Notes under the pieces: model-generated
Told to the model about the DNA's origin: nothing
Seen by the model: only the letters and a program-made list of their open reading frames with translations
Databases searched by the model: none
Assembly (NCBI GenBank): GCA_031288815.1
Contig: JAITQR010000187.1
Coordinates: 1-9,633, forward strand
Origin: Treponema sp.
GTDB lineage: Bacteria > Spirochaetota > Spirochaetia > Treponematales > Breznakiellaceae
Direction: 5' to 3'
Length of the DNA stretch: 9,633 nt
Program-made: the position numbers and the translations under genes
Part shown: positions 1 through 6,547 of the stretch, piece after piece
How the letters are laid out: every line of letters starts with the position of its first letter
How positions within the stretch are numbered: position 1 is the first letter of the stretch

Positions 1-252
1 AGCGGCCTCCAGACCCAGACCGCCAGCCAGCAGCGGACTATCAGCGAAAGGGACGGCAGTATCGCGGATCTGAACAGCCGGAACAGCGCGTTGAACCAGC
101 AGGTTAATACGCTGACTCAGACGGTGACGGAACGGAACGCCGCCATAGAAGGACTGCGGCGGCAGGGCGTCGAACAGACGGCGGAAATAGAACGGCTCAA
201 CACCCAGCTTACCAACATACGTCAAACCCTGCAGACTTTGACGGAGGAGTAG
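1..252 (+). CDS. C-terminal end of a coiled-coil protein (5' truncated by window edge)
   Basis: Frame 1 is open from the first base to a TAG stop at 250-252, giving the last 83 residues of a protein whose start lies outside the window. The residues are rich in Gln, Thr, Asn, Glu and Arg, with no Cys, Pro or Trp. Hydrophobic residues fall at strict 3-4 spacing (I14, I21, L24, L31, V35, L38, V42, I49, L52, I63, L66, L70, I73, L77, L80), so nearly the whole piece should form one long coiled coil running to the C-terminus. A segment resembling I/V-x-E-R-x-x-x-I-x-x-L occurs twice, 28 residues (four heptads) apart. No enzymatic motif is visible. It converges on the cyclase gene, with only 9 bases between the stop codons. 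The function is unknown; such tails occur in structural, chemotaxis-like and cell-envelope proteins. Confidence 0.75.
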   Translation, partial: SGLQTQTASQQRTISERDGSIADLNSRNSALNQQVNTLTQTVTERNAAIEGLRRQGVEQTAEIERLNTQLTNIRQTLQTLTEE

Positions 253-261
253 GGACGCGGT

Positions 262-1947
262 TTACTTTGACTGCATGACCTCCACCCCGTTCCATTCGGC
301 GGGGGGCGGGGTTTTTACGTAGGCGGCGCAGCGGTTAAAGAGGATGCGGGCGTTAAAATCATCGGGCAGCAGGTTTACTACTTCGCGGAATTTTTCCGCC
401 CCTTCCCGGAAGCCGCGGCGGTGGTAAAGCTCCATTCCCTGGTTGTGGATGGCCCAGGCCTTTTTTTCCGTTTCCCCAAGATTCCGTTTTACCGTGTAGA
501 TATTTACCCCCAGGCTTTTCCCCTTTACCGCCACCTTGTCCAGGAAGCGGAAACCCAGGGCCGCCGTTTCTCCGCTGTACTTCCCCAGTTCCCTGTAGAC
601 CGTGTCCGAGATAAGGATCTCCGCGTGGTAGGTCTTGGTAAGTCCCTCCATGCGGGAGGCCAGGTTCACCGCGTCGCCAATGACCGTATAGTCCATCTTC
701 CGCTCGCTGCCGATGTTGCCCACCGTCACTTCCCCGTAGTTGATCCCTATGCCGATGTGGAATTCCTTCTGGCCGTTTTTCCGCTGGGTCTCGTTAAAGA
801 CCGCCAGGGCGTCGATCATGTCCAGTCCCGCCAGGACCGACTGGAGGACATCGTCCCCGTGTTTTACCGGAGCTCCCCAGAAGGCCATGATGGCGTCCCC
901 GATATACTTGTCCACGATACCATTCCGGTTCATGATGATATCCACTTGGCCCGAAAAGTAGCGGTTCAGGGCTTCCACCAGTTTATCCGGGCTGCTGGAA
1001 AAATCTTCCGAAATGCTAGTAAAACCGCGGATATCGGAAAAGAGGATCGACAGATCGGCGTTTTTCCCTTTGAGCAGGTTGGGATCCGGGGAACTGAAAA
1101 ATTCTTCGATAACGTCCTTGGGGACGTACTTCTGGAAAATATTCCTAATCCGCTGTTCCTTCCTGCCGGCAAGCACCGCTTTAAAGGCGTAGCGTTTTAT
1201 CTCCTTCCACGCCTTCTCCAGTTCCCCGGTCATCAGGTTGAAGGTGTGCGCCAGGGTTCCTGTCTCATCCGCGTATTCCACCTCTACCCGGGAGGAAAGA
1301 TCCGCTGTGGCGATAAGCTTTTCCATGGCCTTAACTATCCGGGCCAGGGGGTTGGTGAGGAGACGGGTAAACAGGATAAGGAGGATCACCGCGGCTCCCA
1401 CCGAGACAAGCAGCATGATCAGGGTAAGGCTGGTGATGCTGTCCGCGTCCCGGTAAAAGGCGGAACGTTCTTCCGAAAGGATGATATACCAGCTAAAGGG
1501 GGTAAAGTAAAAGGAATGAAATACCCGTTCCCTGCCGGCGATCCGTGCCCGGAGGAGCCCCCCGTTCTCTTCTCCCAGCAGGGCCAGAAGCGGCGCCTCT
1601 TCCCCGGGCAGGATCTCCAGGGGCCGGGTACTCATGAGCACCCTTGCCTCGCTGTCCAGGGCGAAGATGATTTCCGTTTCGCTTAAAAGGATGCTGCGGG
1701 AGTAAGATTCCACCGCGTTTTGGGCGGCGGCGATCATATCGGGCCTTCCGGCGTAGTTGTTTTCCACCAGAAGGGACCACTGGTTTTCCGTGTATTTTCG
1801 GAGTTCGCCAAGCTTGAAATCGAAGAACTGCCGGGTTATCCGGTTGATGCCTTTAAGGGCGGCAAAGTAGGAAGCGCCTTCCGCCACGCAGAGAGAGACC
1901 ATGATCAGGGGCAATACGACAAGAAATATCTTAATCCTGATTTTCAT
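262..1947 (-). CDS. Membrane-bound class III adenylate cyclase with HAMP domain and TPR-like tail
   Basis: Predicted to make cyclic AMP from ATP at the inner membrane in response to a periplasmic signal. Layout of the 561 residues: membrane segment about 7-22, periplasmic sensor region about 25-165, second membrane segment about 171-193, HAMP linker about 194-250, cyclase domain about 290-485, TPR-like helical tail about 495-545. In the catalytic domain the two metal-binding aspartates are D305 (FSDIRGFT) and D351 (DKYIGDAIMAFWGAP). K347 and T421 (DYTVIGDAVNLASR) occupy the base-selecting positions and match the Lys/Thr pair of bacterial adenylate cyclases rather than guanylate cyclases. N428 and R432 match the transition-state residues. 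All expected catalytic residues are present, so the enzyme should be active. The sensor region is small and matches nothing I can name. The ATG at 1947 gives a good n-region (MKIRIK). There is no clear Shine-Dalgarno, and a promoter-like element lies directly upstream. The lipoprotein gene upstream could share a transcript (64-base gap). Confidence 0.93.
   Translation of the reverse strand: MKIRIKIFLVVLPLIMVSLCVAEGASYFAALKGINRITRQFFDFKLGELRKYTENQWSLLVENNYAGRPDMIAAAQNAVESYSRSILLSETEIIFALDSEARVLMSTRPLEILPGEEAPLLALLGEENGGLLRARIAGRERVFHSFYFTPFSWYIILSEERSAFYRDADSITSLTLIMLLVSVGAAVILLILFTRLLTNPLARIVKAMEKLIATADLSSRVEVEYADETGTLAHTFNLMTGELEKAWKEIKRYAFKAVLAGRKEQRIRNIFQKYVPKDVIEEFFSSPDPNLLKGKNADLSILFSDIRGFTSISEDFSSSPDKLVEALNRYFSGQVDIIMNRNGIVDKYIGDAIMAFWGAPVKHGDDVLQSVLAGLDMIDALAVFNETQRKNGQKEFHIGIGINYGEVTVGNIGSERKMDYTVIGDAVNLASRMEGLTKTYHAEILISDTVYRELGKYSGETAALGFRFLDKVAVKGKSLGVNIYTVKRNLGETEKKAWAIHNQGMELYHRRGFREGAEKFREVVNLLPDDFNARILFNRCAAYVKTPPPAEWNGVEVMQSK
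285..316 (+). terminator. Possible rho-independent terminator for the left-edge gene
   Basis: CCCCG at 285-289 can pair with CGGGG at 307-311 (or at 300-304), followed at once by five T at 312-316. It lies 33 bases after the stop of the left-edge gene, where a terminator would be expected. Caution: it lies inside the reverse cyclase gene, and the G-run is also explained by the coded PPP motif of the cyclase tail, so the hairpin may be accidental. Confidence 0.35.
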
Positions 1948-1953
1948 GAACCC

Positions 1954-1982
1954 AGTTTAAAGCAAAAAAATACCCAAAACAA
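1954..1982 (-). promoter_or_regulatory. Candidate promoter of the cyclase gene
   Basis: Reading the reverse strand, TTGTTT (1982-1977), a 17-base spacer and TAAACT (1959-1954) are followed after 6 bases by the cyclase ATG. Both boxes are weak matches to the sigma70 consensus. If used, transcription would begin at or very near the start codon. Confidence 0.3.
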
Positions 1983-2011
1983 TCGCCGCGCCGGGATATC
2001 CTCATTCGGCC

Positions 2012-2878
2012 TCATTCGATTCCCGCTTCCCGGGCCGCGCTCCGGCCCAGGGAACTCAGGATGTCCCCGATTTCCCCATAGGGAACAACAATTTCCACGA
2101 AGCCCATGGCGTAGGGGCCTATTTCATAGGGATCCCAGTGGAACCCGATCCCCTTGGAACTAAGAAAAAAATTCTCCGTTGGTTCCACCTGGTTCACAAA
2201 AAAACCGTGGTGCCGCAGGGAATCGTTCCTGTCCAGTTCCCGGTTTTTCCGGAGTTCCTGGTCGAGTTTTTCCGTTAATACCCGCCCGAATCCCTCTTTC
2301 ATAAGATCCGGCAGGGAAATCCGTCCGGCTTTTTCCCGGTCAAAGACGAAATAGTTTTTGCCGTAATTGCCGTGGGCGCCGCCGGTATACTCCGCCCAGC
2401 TTCTGGAAACCACCAGGAACCGGGAGCCGTTCATTTCCACATCAAGCTTTTCTTCATAGTACCAGTTTAGCGTTTCCGAGAAGACCCGGTCGGGCTGGTC
2501 CCGGACAGCTTCCCTGACGCTCCGGTACTGAAAGGTTTTGTCCCGGATTTGTTCCCTGGCGTAGTCCCGCGCATCCATGCCCTGGAAGAAAAGATCCTGA
2601 AAGAGGGCTTTAAGCGCTTCGTCTTTCCCGCCTGATTTTCCGGATACCTCGGCGAGGCTCAGGGTGATACGCAGGGCAGGGGGCTCGGCTCCCTCCGGGG
2701 CCATGGCCGCAAAGTCCTCTTGGTCCCAGAGGGGGACGGAAATTTCTTCCCGGTGGAATTGTATATCCCCCGCCATTCCGGACGCTGTTCTATTTGGTTC
2801 GGTCCGGCAGGCGAAAAGACTCACGGCAAGACAGAGAAAGACAAAAATCATCTTCCTTTCGCGAAGGAGCGTTTTCAT
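2012..2878 (-). CDS. RsiV-like DUF3298 lipoprotein
   Basis: Secreted or membrane-anchored protein of 288 residues. The N-terminus has a basic stretch (KTLLRERK), a hydrophobic core at 10-22 and LFAC ending at C24, a relaxed lipobox of the kind accepted in spirochaetes, so C24 is probably lipidated. The rest fits the DUF4163/DUF3298 architecture known from RsiV and PdaC-type proteins: a GGAH motif at 166-169, and F-x-x-x-x-G-I-G-F-x-W followed by DPYEIGPYAMG at 249-259, then VPYGEI near the end. RsiV of Bacillus is an anti-sigma factor whose extracellular DUF3298 domain binds lysozyme. This protein has only the outer domain, with no cytoplasmic anti-sigma segment and no adjacent sigma factor gene, so that role is not implied. 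Its ligand is unknown. M1 at 2878 is preferred because it supplies the positive n-region; M10 at 2851 is possible. It is divergent from the methyltransferase gene. Confidence 0.85.
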   Translation of the reverse strand: MKTLLRERKMIFVFLCLAVSLFACRTEPNRTASGMAGDIQFHREEISVPLWDQEDFAAMAPEGAEPPALRITLSLAEVSGKSGGKDEALKALFQDLFFQGMDARDYAREQIRDKTFQYRSVREAVRDQPDRVFSETLNWYYEEKLDVEMNGSRFLVVSRSWAEYTGGAHGNYGKNYFVFDREKAGRISLPDLMKEGFGRVLTEKLDQELRKNRELDRNDSLRHHGFFVNQVEPTENFFLSSKGIGFHWDPYEIGPYAMGFVEIVVPYGEIGDILSSLGRSAAREAGIE

Positions 2879-2884
2879 AATTTT

Positions 2885-2913
2885 ATTATTACGAACCTCT
2901 CCCGATAAGTCAA
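2885..2913 (-). promoter_or_regulatory. Candidate promoter of the DUF3298 lipoprotein gene
   Basis: On the reverse strand TTGACT (2913-2908), a 17-base spacer and AATAAT (2890-2885) match sigma70 boxes at 5 of 6 positions each. The -10 box ends 6 bases before the ATG at 2878, so the transcript would be essentially leaderless for this start, or would give a 5' leader of about 27 bases if translation began at M10. A purine-rich stretch (2896-2903) resembles a Shine-Dalgarno but lies 17 bases before the ATG and upstream of the predicted transcript start. Confidence 0.5.
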
Positions 2914-2923
2914 ATGTAACGGC

Positions 2924-2953
2924 TTGGCGCGGGCGGCGCTTTCGGGGAATAAT
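2924..2953 (+). promoter_or_regulatory. Candidate promoter of the methyltransferase gene
   Basis: TTGGCG (2924-2929), an 18-base spacer and AATAAT (2948-2953) precede the ATG at 2962 by 8 bases. No Shine-Dalgarno lies at a normal distance; the nearest G-run (2944-2947) is 14 bases away and inside the promoter. The 83-base gap to the divergent lipoprotein gene must hold both promoters. Confidence 0.4.
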
Positions 2954-2961
2954 GCGTTGAA

Positions 2962-3780
2962 ATGGCCTATAAAAAAGAATGGTTCAACGACGAGGAATTC
3001 TGGGATCGTTACGCCCCGATCATGTTTGACGACAAGCGCTGGGAGGAAATCCCGGAAGTGGCCGACGGGGTAACCCGTCTCGCCTGTCTCAGCCTCTATC
3101 CGGAAGAGACGCCCGATGTTTCGTCCGGGAGGGGCGTTTTGTCTTCCGGCCCCAGGATTGCCGATCTCTGCTGCGGTTTCGGGCGGCTAACCCTGGAATT
3201 CGCCCGCCGGGGTTTTACCGCTACCGGGGTGGATATTACCGAGACGTACCTCCTTGCCGCCAGGGAAGACGCGGCTTACGAAAACCTGGACATCGAATTT
3301 ATCAGGCAGGACGTGCGGGACTTCAGGCGGCCGGGCTTCTTCGACCTGGCGGTGAACCTTTACAATTCCTTCGGTTACTTTGCCGATCCCGCCGATGACC
3401 GGCGCTTTATCAAAAACGCTTACGATTCGCTGAAGCCCGGCGGAACTCTTATCATTGACGTGCTGGGTAAGGAGATAGCCGTGCGGGACTTTGTGGAGGC
3501 CGAATGGTTCGAGCGGGCGGGATTCTTTATCCTTACCGAATGCGAGGCGGCGGACTCCTGGAGCGGCATCAAGAACCGCTGGATTCTTATCGGAAAGGGG
3601 GAGAGGGAAGGGGAACGGATCGAGCGGACCTTTACCCAGCGGCTTTACGCCGCGTCGGAGCTGCGGCTCCTGCTTCTGGACTCGGGTTTTTCCAAAGTCG
3701 AACTCTACGGCGGCTGGGACGAGGCCCCCTACGATAACAACGCCCAGACCCTTATCGCCCTGGGCAGGAAAGGCTTTTGA
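2962..3780 (+). CDS. Class I SAM-dependent methyltransferase
   Basis: A 272-residue soluble protein with a Rossmann-type methyltransferase fold that should transfer a methyl group from S-adenosylmethionine to an unidentified acceptor. Motif I (SAM-binding loop) is IADLCCGFGRL at 66-76. The acidic residue after strand 2 is D91 (ATGVDIT). The motif near adenine is IRQDVRDF at 114-121. Motif IV is FDLAVNLYNSFGYF at 127-140, and the post-motif strand is KPGGTLIIDV at 158-167. The pattern resembles the methyltransf_11/25 families of small-molecule methyltransferases. The C-terminal third (about 170-268) is a mixed beta region probably forming the acceptor side, ending ALGRKGF. A Ser/Gly-rich insertion lies just before motif I (about 48-64). 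An in-frame TAA at 2950-2952 rules out starts upstream of ATG 2962. It seems monocistronic, since the next gene faces it, so the context gives no clue to the substrate. Confidence 0.85.
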   Translation: MAYKKEWFNDEEFWDRYAPIMFDDKRWEEIPEVADGVTRLACLSLYPEETPDVSSGRGVLSSGPRIADLCCGFGRLTLEFARRGFTATGVDITETYLLAAREDAAYENLDIEFIRQDVRDFRRPGFFDLAVNLYNSFGYFADPADDRRFIKNAYDSLKPGGTLIIDVLGKEIAVRDFVEAEWFERAGFFILTECEAADSWSGIKNRWILIGKGEREGERIERTFTQRLYAASELRLLLLDSGFSKVELYGGWDEAPYDNNAQTLIALGRKGF

Positions 3781-3833
3781 GTGTCCCCAGGCAAGCGCTT
3801 TCGCGTTCCTATAGCAGCCCTTTATCATGCTTT

Positions 3834-3874
3834 GGAGGCCCGCATCCTCGAAGACATGGTTTTCCCCGGGCTCC
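3834..3874. other. Stem-loop between two convergent genes
   Basis: The 95-base gap between the methyltransferase stop and the xylanase stop contains GGAGGCCCG (3834-3842), which can pair with CGGGCTCC (3867-3874) with one bulged G, forming 8 base pairs around a 24-base loop. Neither side has a T-run, so it is not a standard intrinsic terminator. It may still protect the 3' ends of the two convergent transcripts. I see no other candidate terminator in the gap. Confidence 0.3.
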
Positions 3875-3875
3875 C

Positions 3876-5120
3876 TTAAGCCAGGGTCAAGTCTATCTTC
3901 CCGGTTTTTCCGTTCAAAACAAAGGCCGCTTTAGCGTTCCCCGCCGACACCTCGTAGGTTCCCCGGAAACCCTCAAAGGACAGTTCCCCGGCGTCGCTGG
4001 TGAAGCTCCGTTCCTCGGTCCGCCACTCTTCCAGGATTTTGGTTTTCAGCGCCCGGTAAGCGGGCTTGGGGCTGTTGTCGTTCCGCAGTAATCCTCCCGG
4101 CGCCTTGAGCCACCGGCCGTCTATGGCGCACCAGGTGGTAATAGCTTCTACCGAGGGATGGGAAAAGAGAATCTCGTATAGTTCCGAAACTTCCCGGGCC
4201 TGGCGCTCTTCCCCTTCCGGTGTACTGGGCCATGAATCGACCTGCCAGTCGTTAAGATCCACGATATGGCCCGGCATCAGATCCCCGGAAATAAGGGTGT
4301 TCTCGGTAAAATGCAGGGGCAGGCCGAAATGGGAAAACCGGTCCAAAACCTCCCGCAATTTTTCCCGGCCCCAATACCCCTGGTGCTGATGGGACTGTAT
4401 GCCGATCACGTCGATGGGAACCCCCGCCTGCAAGCATCCGTCAACAAGAATTTCATAATCAATAGAAACGTTAAAGTCGTTGAGTACCAGAACGGCATTG
4501 GGATTAGCCCGGCGGGCGGCGGAAAACACTTCCTTGATAAGTTTTACCCTTCCCAGTTCCCTGCATATCCGGGTAACGGCGTTATCGTATTTATCAAAGA
4601 TCGGCATGATGACCGCTTCGTTGATCACGTCCCAGCGGTCGATAGATCCTTTAAAGACACCTACGTCCCGCTCAATCCGGGCAATTACCCGTTTCAGGAT
4701 TTCGCCGTTGGAATATTCCATCAGCCAGGGAGCGCAGACGCTGTGCCAGCAGAGGGGATGGCCTTTGGTGATAATATTTCTTTCGCCAAACCACTTCGCC
4801 GCCGCCAGAGTCCGCTCCTGGTCGGGCTTTCCCTCCACCGGTTCATAACGGCCCAGATAAAAGGGCAGGGTAGCGTAGTTGTTTACGCTGAAAATTTTTT
4901 CCAGCCGGTCCCGGATAGGCGCCGCTTCTTCCGGTGAAAGGGCCGTGCCGTCCGGTTTGCCTCCCGCCAGTTCCACCGCGTCAAAGCCGCCGCAGCCAAA
5001 GAGAAATTCGTGACCGGTTTGCCTAATCTCTACCGGTTCCCCGGCAACGGAAGCTCCGTTTCTGTAACTCAGGCGCAATTGTACCGCCGATTTGCGGTGG
5101 CCATAATCCCGGACCGGCAT
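3876..5120 (-). CDS. Intracellular GH10 endo-1,4-beta-xylanase
   Basis: Retaining glycoside hydrolase of family 10, which cuts beta-1,4-xylan or xylo-oligosaccharides. Numbering from the longer frame starting at 5126: KGHPLCWH (121-128) binds substrate, WDVINE gives the acid/base E170, LNDFN is 215-219, GIQSH is 242-246, FTEN gives the nucleophile E275, and TTWCAIDG (330-337) corresponds to the conserved TWWG/SD strand. All core catalytic motifs are present. There is no signal peptide or lipobox, so it should act in the cytoplasm on imported oligosaccharides. Short beta-rich flanks (about 14-45 and 371-416) surround the barrel and may pack together as a small accessory domain. The start is set at 5120 (third codon of the longer frame) because AGGAGG at 5132-5127 is 6 bases before this ATG but directly abuts the ATG at 5126. 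It is the last gene of the importer operon, coupled to the binding-protein gene. Confidence 0.93.
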   Translation of the reverse strand: MPVRDYGHRKSAVQLRLSYRNGASVAGEPVEIRQTGHEFLFGCGGFDAVELAGGKPDGTALSPEEAAPIRDRLEKIFSVNNYATLPFYLGRYEPVEGKPDQERTLAAAKWFGERNIITKGHPLCWHSVCAPWLMEYSNGEILKRVIARIERDVGVFKGSIDRWDVINEAVIMPIFDKYDNAVTRICRELGRVKLIKEVFSAARRANPNAVLVLNDFNVSIDYEILVDGCLQAGVPIDVIGIQSHQHQGYWGREKLREVLDRFSHFGLPLHFTENTLISGDLMPGHIVDLNDWQVDSWPSTPEGEERQAREVSELYEILFSHPSVEAITTWCAIDGRWLKAPGGLLRNDNSPKPAYRALKTKILEEWRTEERSFTSDAGELSFEGFRGTYEVSAGNAKAAFVLNGKTGKIDLTLA

Positions 5121-5126
5121 AAACAT

Positions 5127-5132
5127 CCTCCT
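5127..5132 (-). promoter_or_regulatory. Consensus Shine-Dalgarno of the GH10 gene, overlapping the upstream stop
   Basis: AGGAGG on the reverse strand shares two bases with the TAG stop of the binding-protein gene (5133-5131). Spacing is 0 to the ATG at 5126 and 6 to the ATG at 5120, which favours the latter as the true start. The arrangement suggests translational coupling. Confidence 0.75.
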
Positions 5133-6492
5133 ACTGTCTGGTGATAACCCGGTCAGAAGGCGCCTTGAAACTGTTCAATTTTTCCGGGCTTAGCTTCTTA
5201 AGGGCGTTGTTGTAGCGATCATCCACTTCTTTCAGCACCGCCGCGGGGGATTCGTTGTAGCCCTTGCCGAATATCCTGAGGTACACCTCGCGGTACACAA
5301 GGCCTTCCACGCTGACATCCGAATCCGGGGAAGGCAGAAGCAGCAGCTTCTGGGGGACGTTGGCGAATTCGGCGAATCCCTTGGCGGTGGGTTGTTTCTT
5401 CGCCAGGGCCACCGCCTGGGACCGGTAGGGGATATACAGGCCCTCTTCGTACATCTCCGCCATGTTTTCGTCGCTGTAGAAGAATTTGAAAACCTCCATG
5501 GTCTTTTCCGGATTCTTCCGCGCGGTGGTGCTGACCGCCAGAAGATTGGTAGCCTGTACTATTTCCTTATACCGGGAACCGGAAGACGCAAAGGCGGGCA
5601 CATCGATAACCTGCCAGTTAAAATTGGCGGGGAACTGTTCGTTGTACACCGCCACATCGAAACTGGCGCCGGGGATCATGCCTACCCGGCCCGCGGCGAA
5701 CTGGGCCCGCATCTGATCCGCGTCCAGGTTTTCATAGCCGGGAAACACGCTCCCGTCGTTGATCATCCCCAGGATGGCGGAAACCATCGGCGCATGGGCG
5801 GAGAAATTATACTGGAGTTTATCGTTGTCGAAGACTCCGGTCCCCGTGTTCGTGCCGCTGGGAAACAGGTAATAGGTGGTGACGGTCCAGGGACTCTTGA
5901 GCCCCAGGATAAAGCCGAAGGACTGGCCGTTCCCCTTGGCGGTAAGGATCTTGGCGCATTCCCGCACGTCGTCCCAGGTTTTCGGCATGGCGCTTATCCC
6001 CGCCGCGTCAAAAAGTTCCCTGTTGATGATAAACTTGTAGGTAGTCACATTGTAGGGGAGGGTATAGGGCTTGCCGTCCCAGGTGTGCAGATTGGGGATC
6101 AGTTCCCCTTTGTATTGATCTACCAGCGCCTGGCCTCCGGGAAGCTCGGTCAGGGGCACCGCCAGACCGGCGTTCACAAAATCGGTAAAGGTTTTTCCGT
6201 CCTGCCGGAACAGTTCCGGCGCCTCGCCGGCCTGAAGGGCAATCAGGATGGCGTCGCTGAAATTGGTTCCGTATACGGTGTATTCAATGTTGATACCCAG
6301 TTCCTTTCCCCGGCCGGCGTTAAAGCGGGCAATCTGGACATCCCGCAGGGACTTTTCGTGGGCGTTATCCGACCATGCCCGGATAGTGGTAACACCGGAA
6401 CCCTCGTCTTTTTTGGCGCCGCCGAACAGGGGCAGGGCCGTCAGCAGCATTAAAACCACCGACACGACACAAACCGCTTTTCTTCCCATCAT
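5131..6492 (-). CDS. CUT1-type sugar ABC transporter substrate-binding protein
   Basis: A 453-residue periplasmic binding protein of the SBP_bac_1 family, expected to capture an oligosaccharide and deliver it to the two permeases encoded upstream. The N-terminus is a Sec signal (basic MMGRK, hydrophobic 6-22, then LFGGAKK). There is no Cys at the cleavage site, so it looks like a signal peptidase I substrate rather than a lipoprotein. Family features include IRAWSDN at the first strand, a predicted hinge around LPYNVTTYKFIINRELFDAAG (145-165) with KTWDDV after it, and AAGRVGMIPGASFDV (266-280). The length is normal for the family. The neighbouring GH10 gene suggests xylo-oligosaccharides as ligand, but sequence alone cannot fix specificity. 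GGAGGA (6501-6496) serves either of two adjacent ATG codons (6492 or 6489); the second has the better spacing. Confidence 0.92.
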   Translation of the reverse strand: MMGRKAVCVVSVVLMLLTALPLFGGAKKDEGSGVTTIRAWSDNAHEKSLRDVQIARFNAGRGKELGINIEYTVYGTNFSDAILIALQAGEAPELFRQDGKTFTDFVNAGLAVPLTELPGGQALVDQYKGELIPNLHTWDGKPYTLPYNVTTYKFIINRELFDAAGISAMPKTWDDVRECAKILTAKGNGQSFGFILGLKSPWTVTTYYLFPSGTNTGTGVFDNDKLQYNFSAHAPMVSAILGMINDGSVFPGYENLDADQMRAQFAAGRVGMIPGASFDVAVYNEQFPANFNWQVIDVPAFASSGSRYKEIVQATNLLAVSTTARKNPEKTMEVFKFFYSDENMAEMYEEGLYIPYRSQAVALAKKQPTAKGFAEFANVPQKLLLLPSPDSDVSVEGLVYREVYLRIFGKGYNESPAAVLKEVDDRYNNALKKLSPEKLNSFKAPSDRVITRQ

Positions 6493-6517
6493 GATTCCTC
6501 CGTCTTAAAATATGTTT

Positions 6518-6536
6518 AAAAACCAACAAGGTTTTT
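6518..6536 (-). other. Intercistronic stem-loop between permease and binding-protein genes
   Basis: In the 55-base gap between the second permease gene and the binding-protein gene, AAAAACC and GGTTTTT (7 base pairs) flank a 5-base loop, with more T and A bases following on the reverse strand. It could be a partial terminator, a stop for 3' exonuclease decay or a processing site. In many importer operons such hairpins help set a different level for the binding protein and the permeases. The stem is AT-rich and weak. Confidence 0.4.
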
Positions 6537-6547
6537 TAGTAACGCCG

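Noticed and set aside
421..1686. 421-residue forward frame opposite the cyclase gene
   Set aside because: It lies wholly antisense to a gene with intact catalytic motifs; the protein has no recognisable motif and is rich in Gly, Pro, Arg and His, as expected from the complement of GC-biased codons.
2001..2018. Tandem direct repeat of CTCATTCG with 2-base gap at the lipoprotein stop
   Set aside because: Only two short copies; it may be a small duplication but there is no sign of function or mobile-element origin.
3781..3875. Small RNA or short gene in the convergent gap
   Set aside because: No promoter-like boxes, no ribosome site with a short frame and no T-run terminator; only the imperfect stem-loop is supported.
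5392..6453. 353-residue forward frame opposite the binding-protein gene
   Set aside because: Antisense shadow of a well-supported gene; no motif and no ribosome site.
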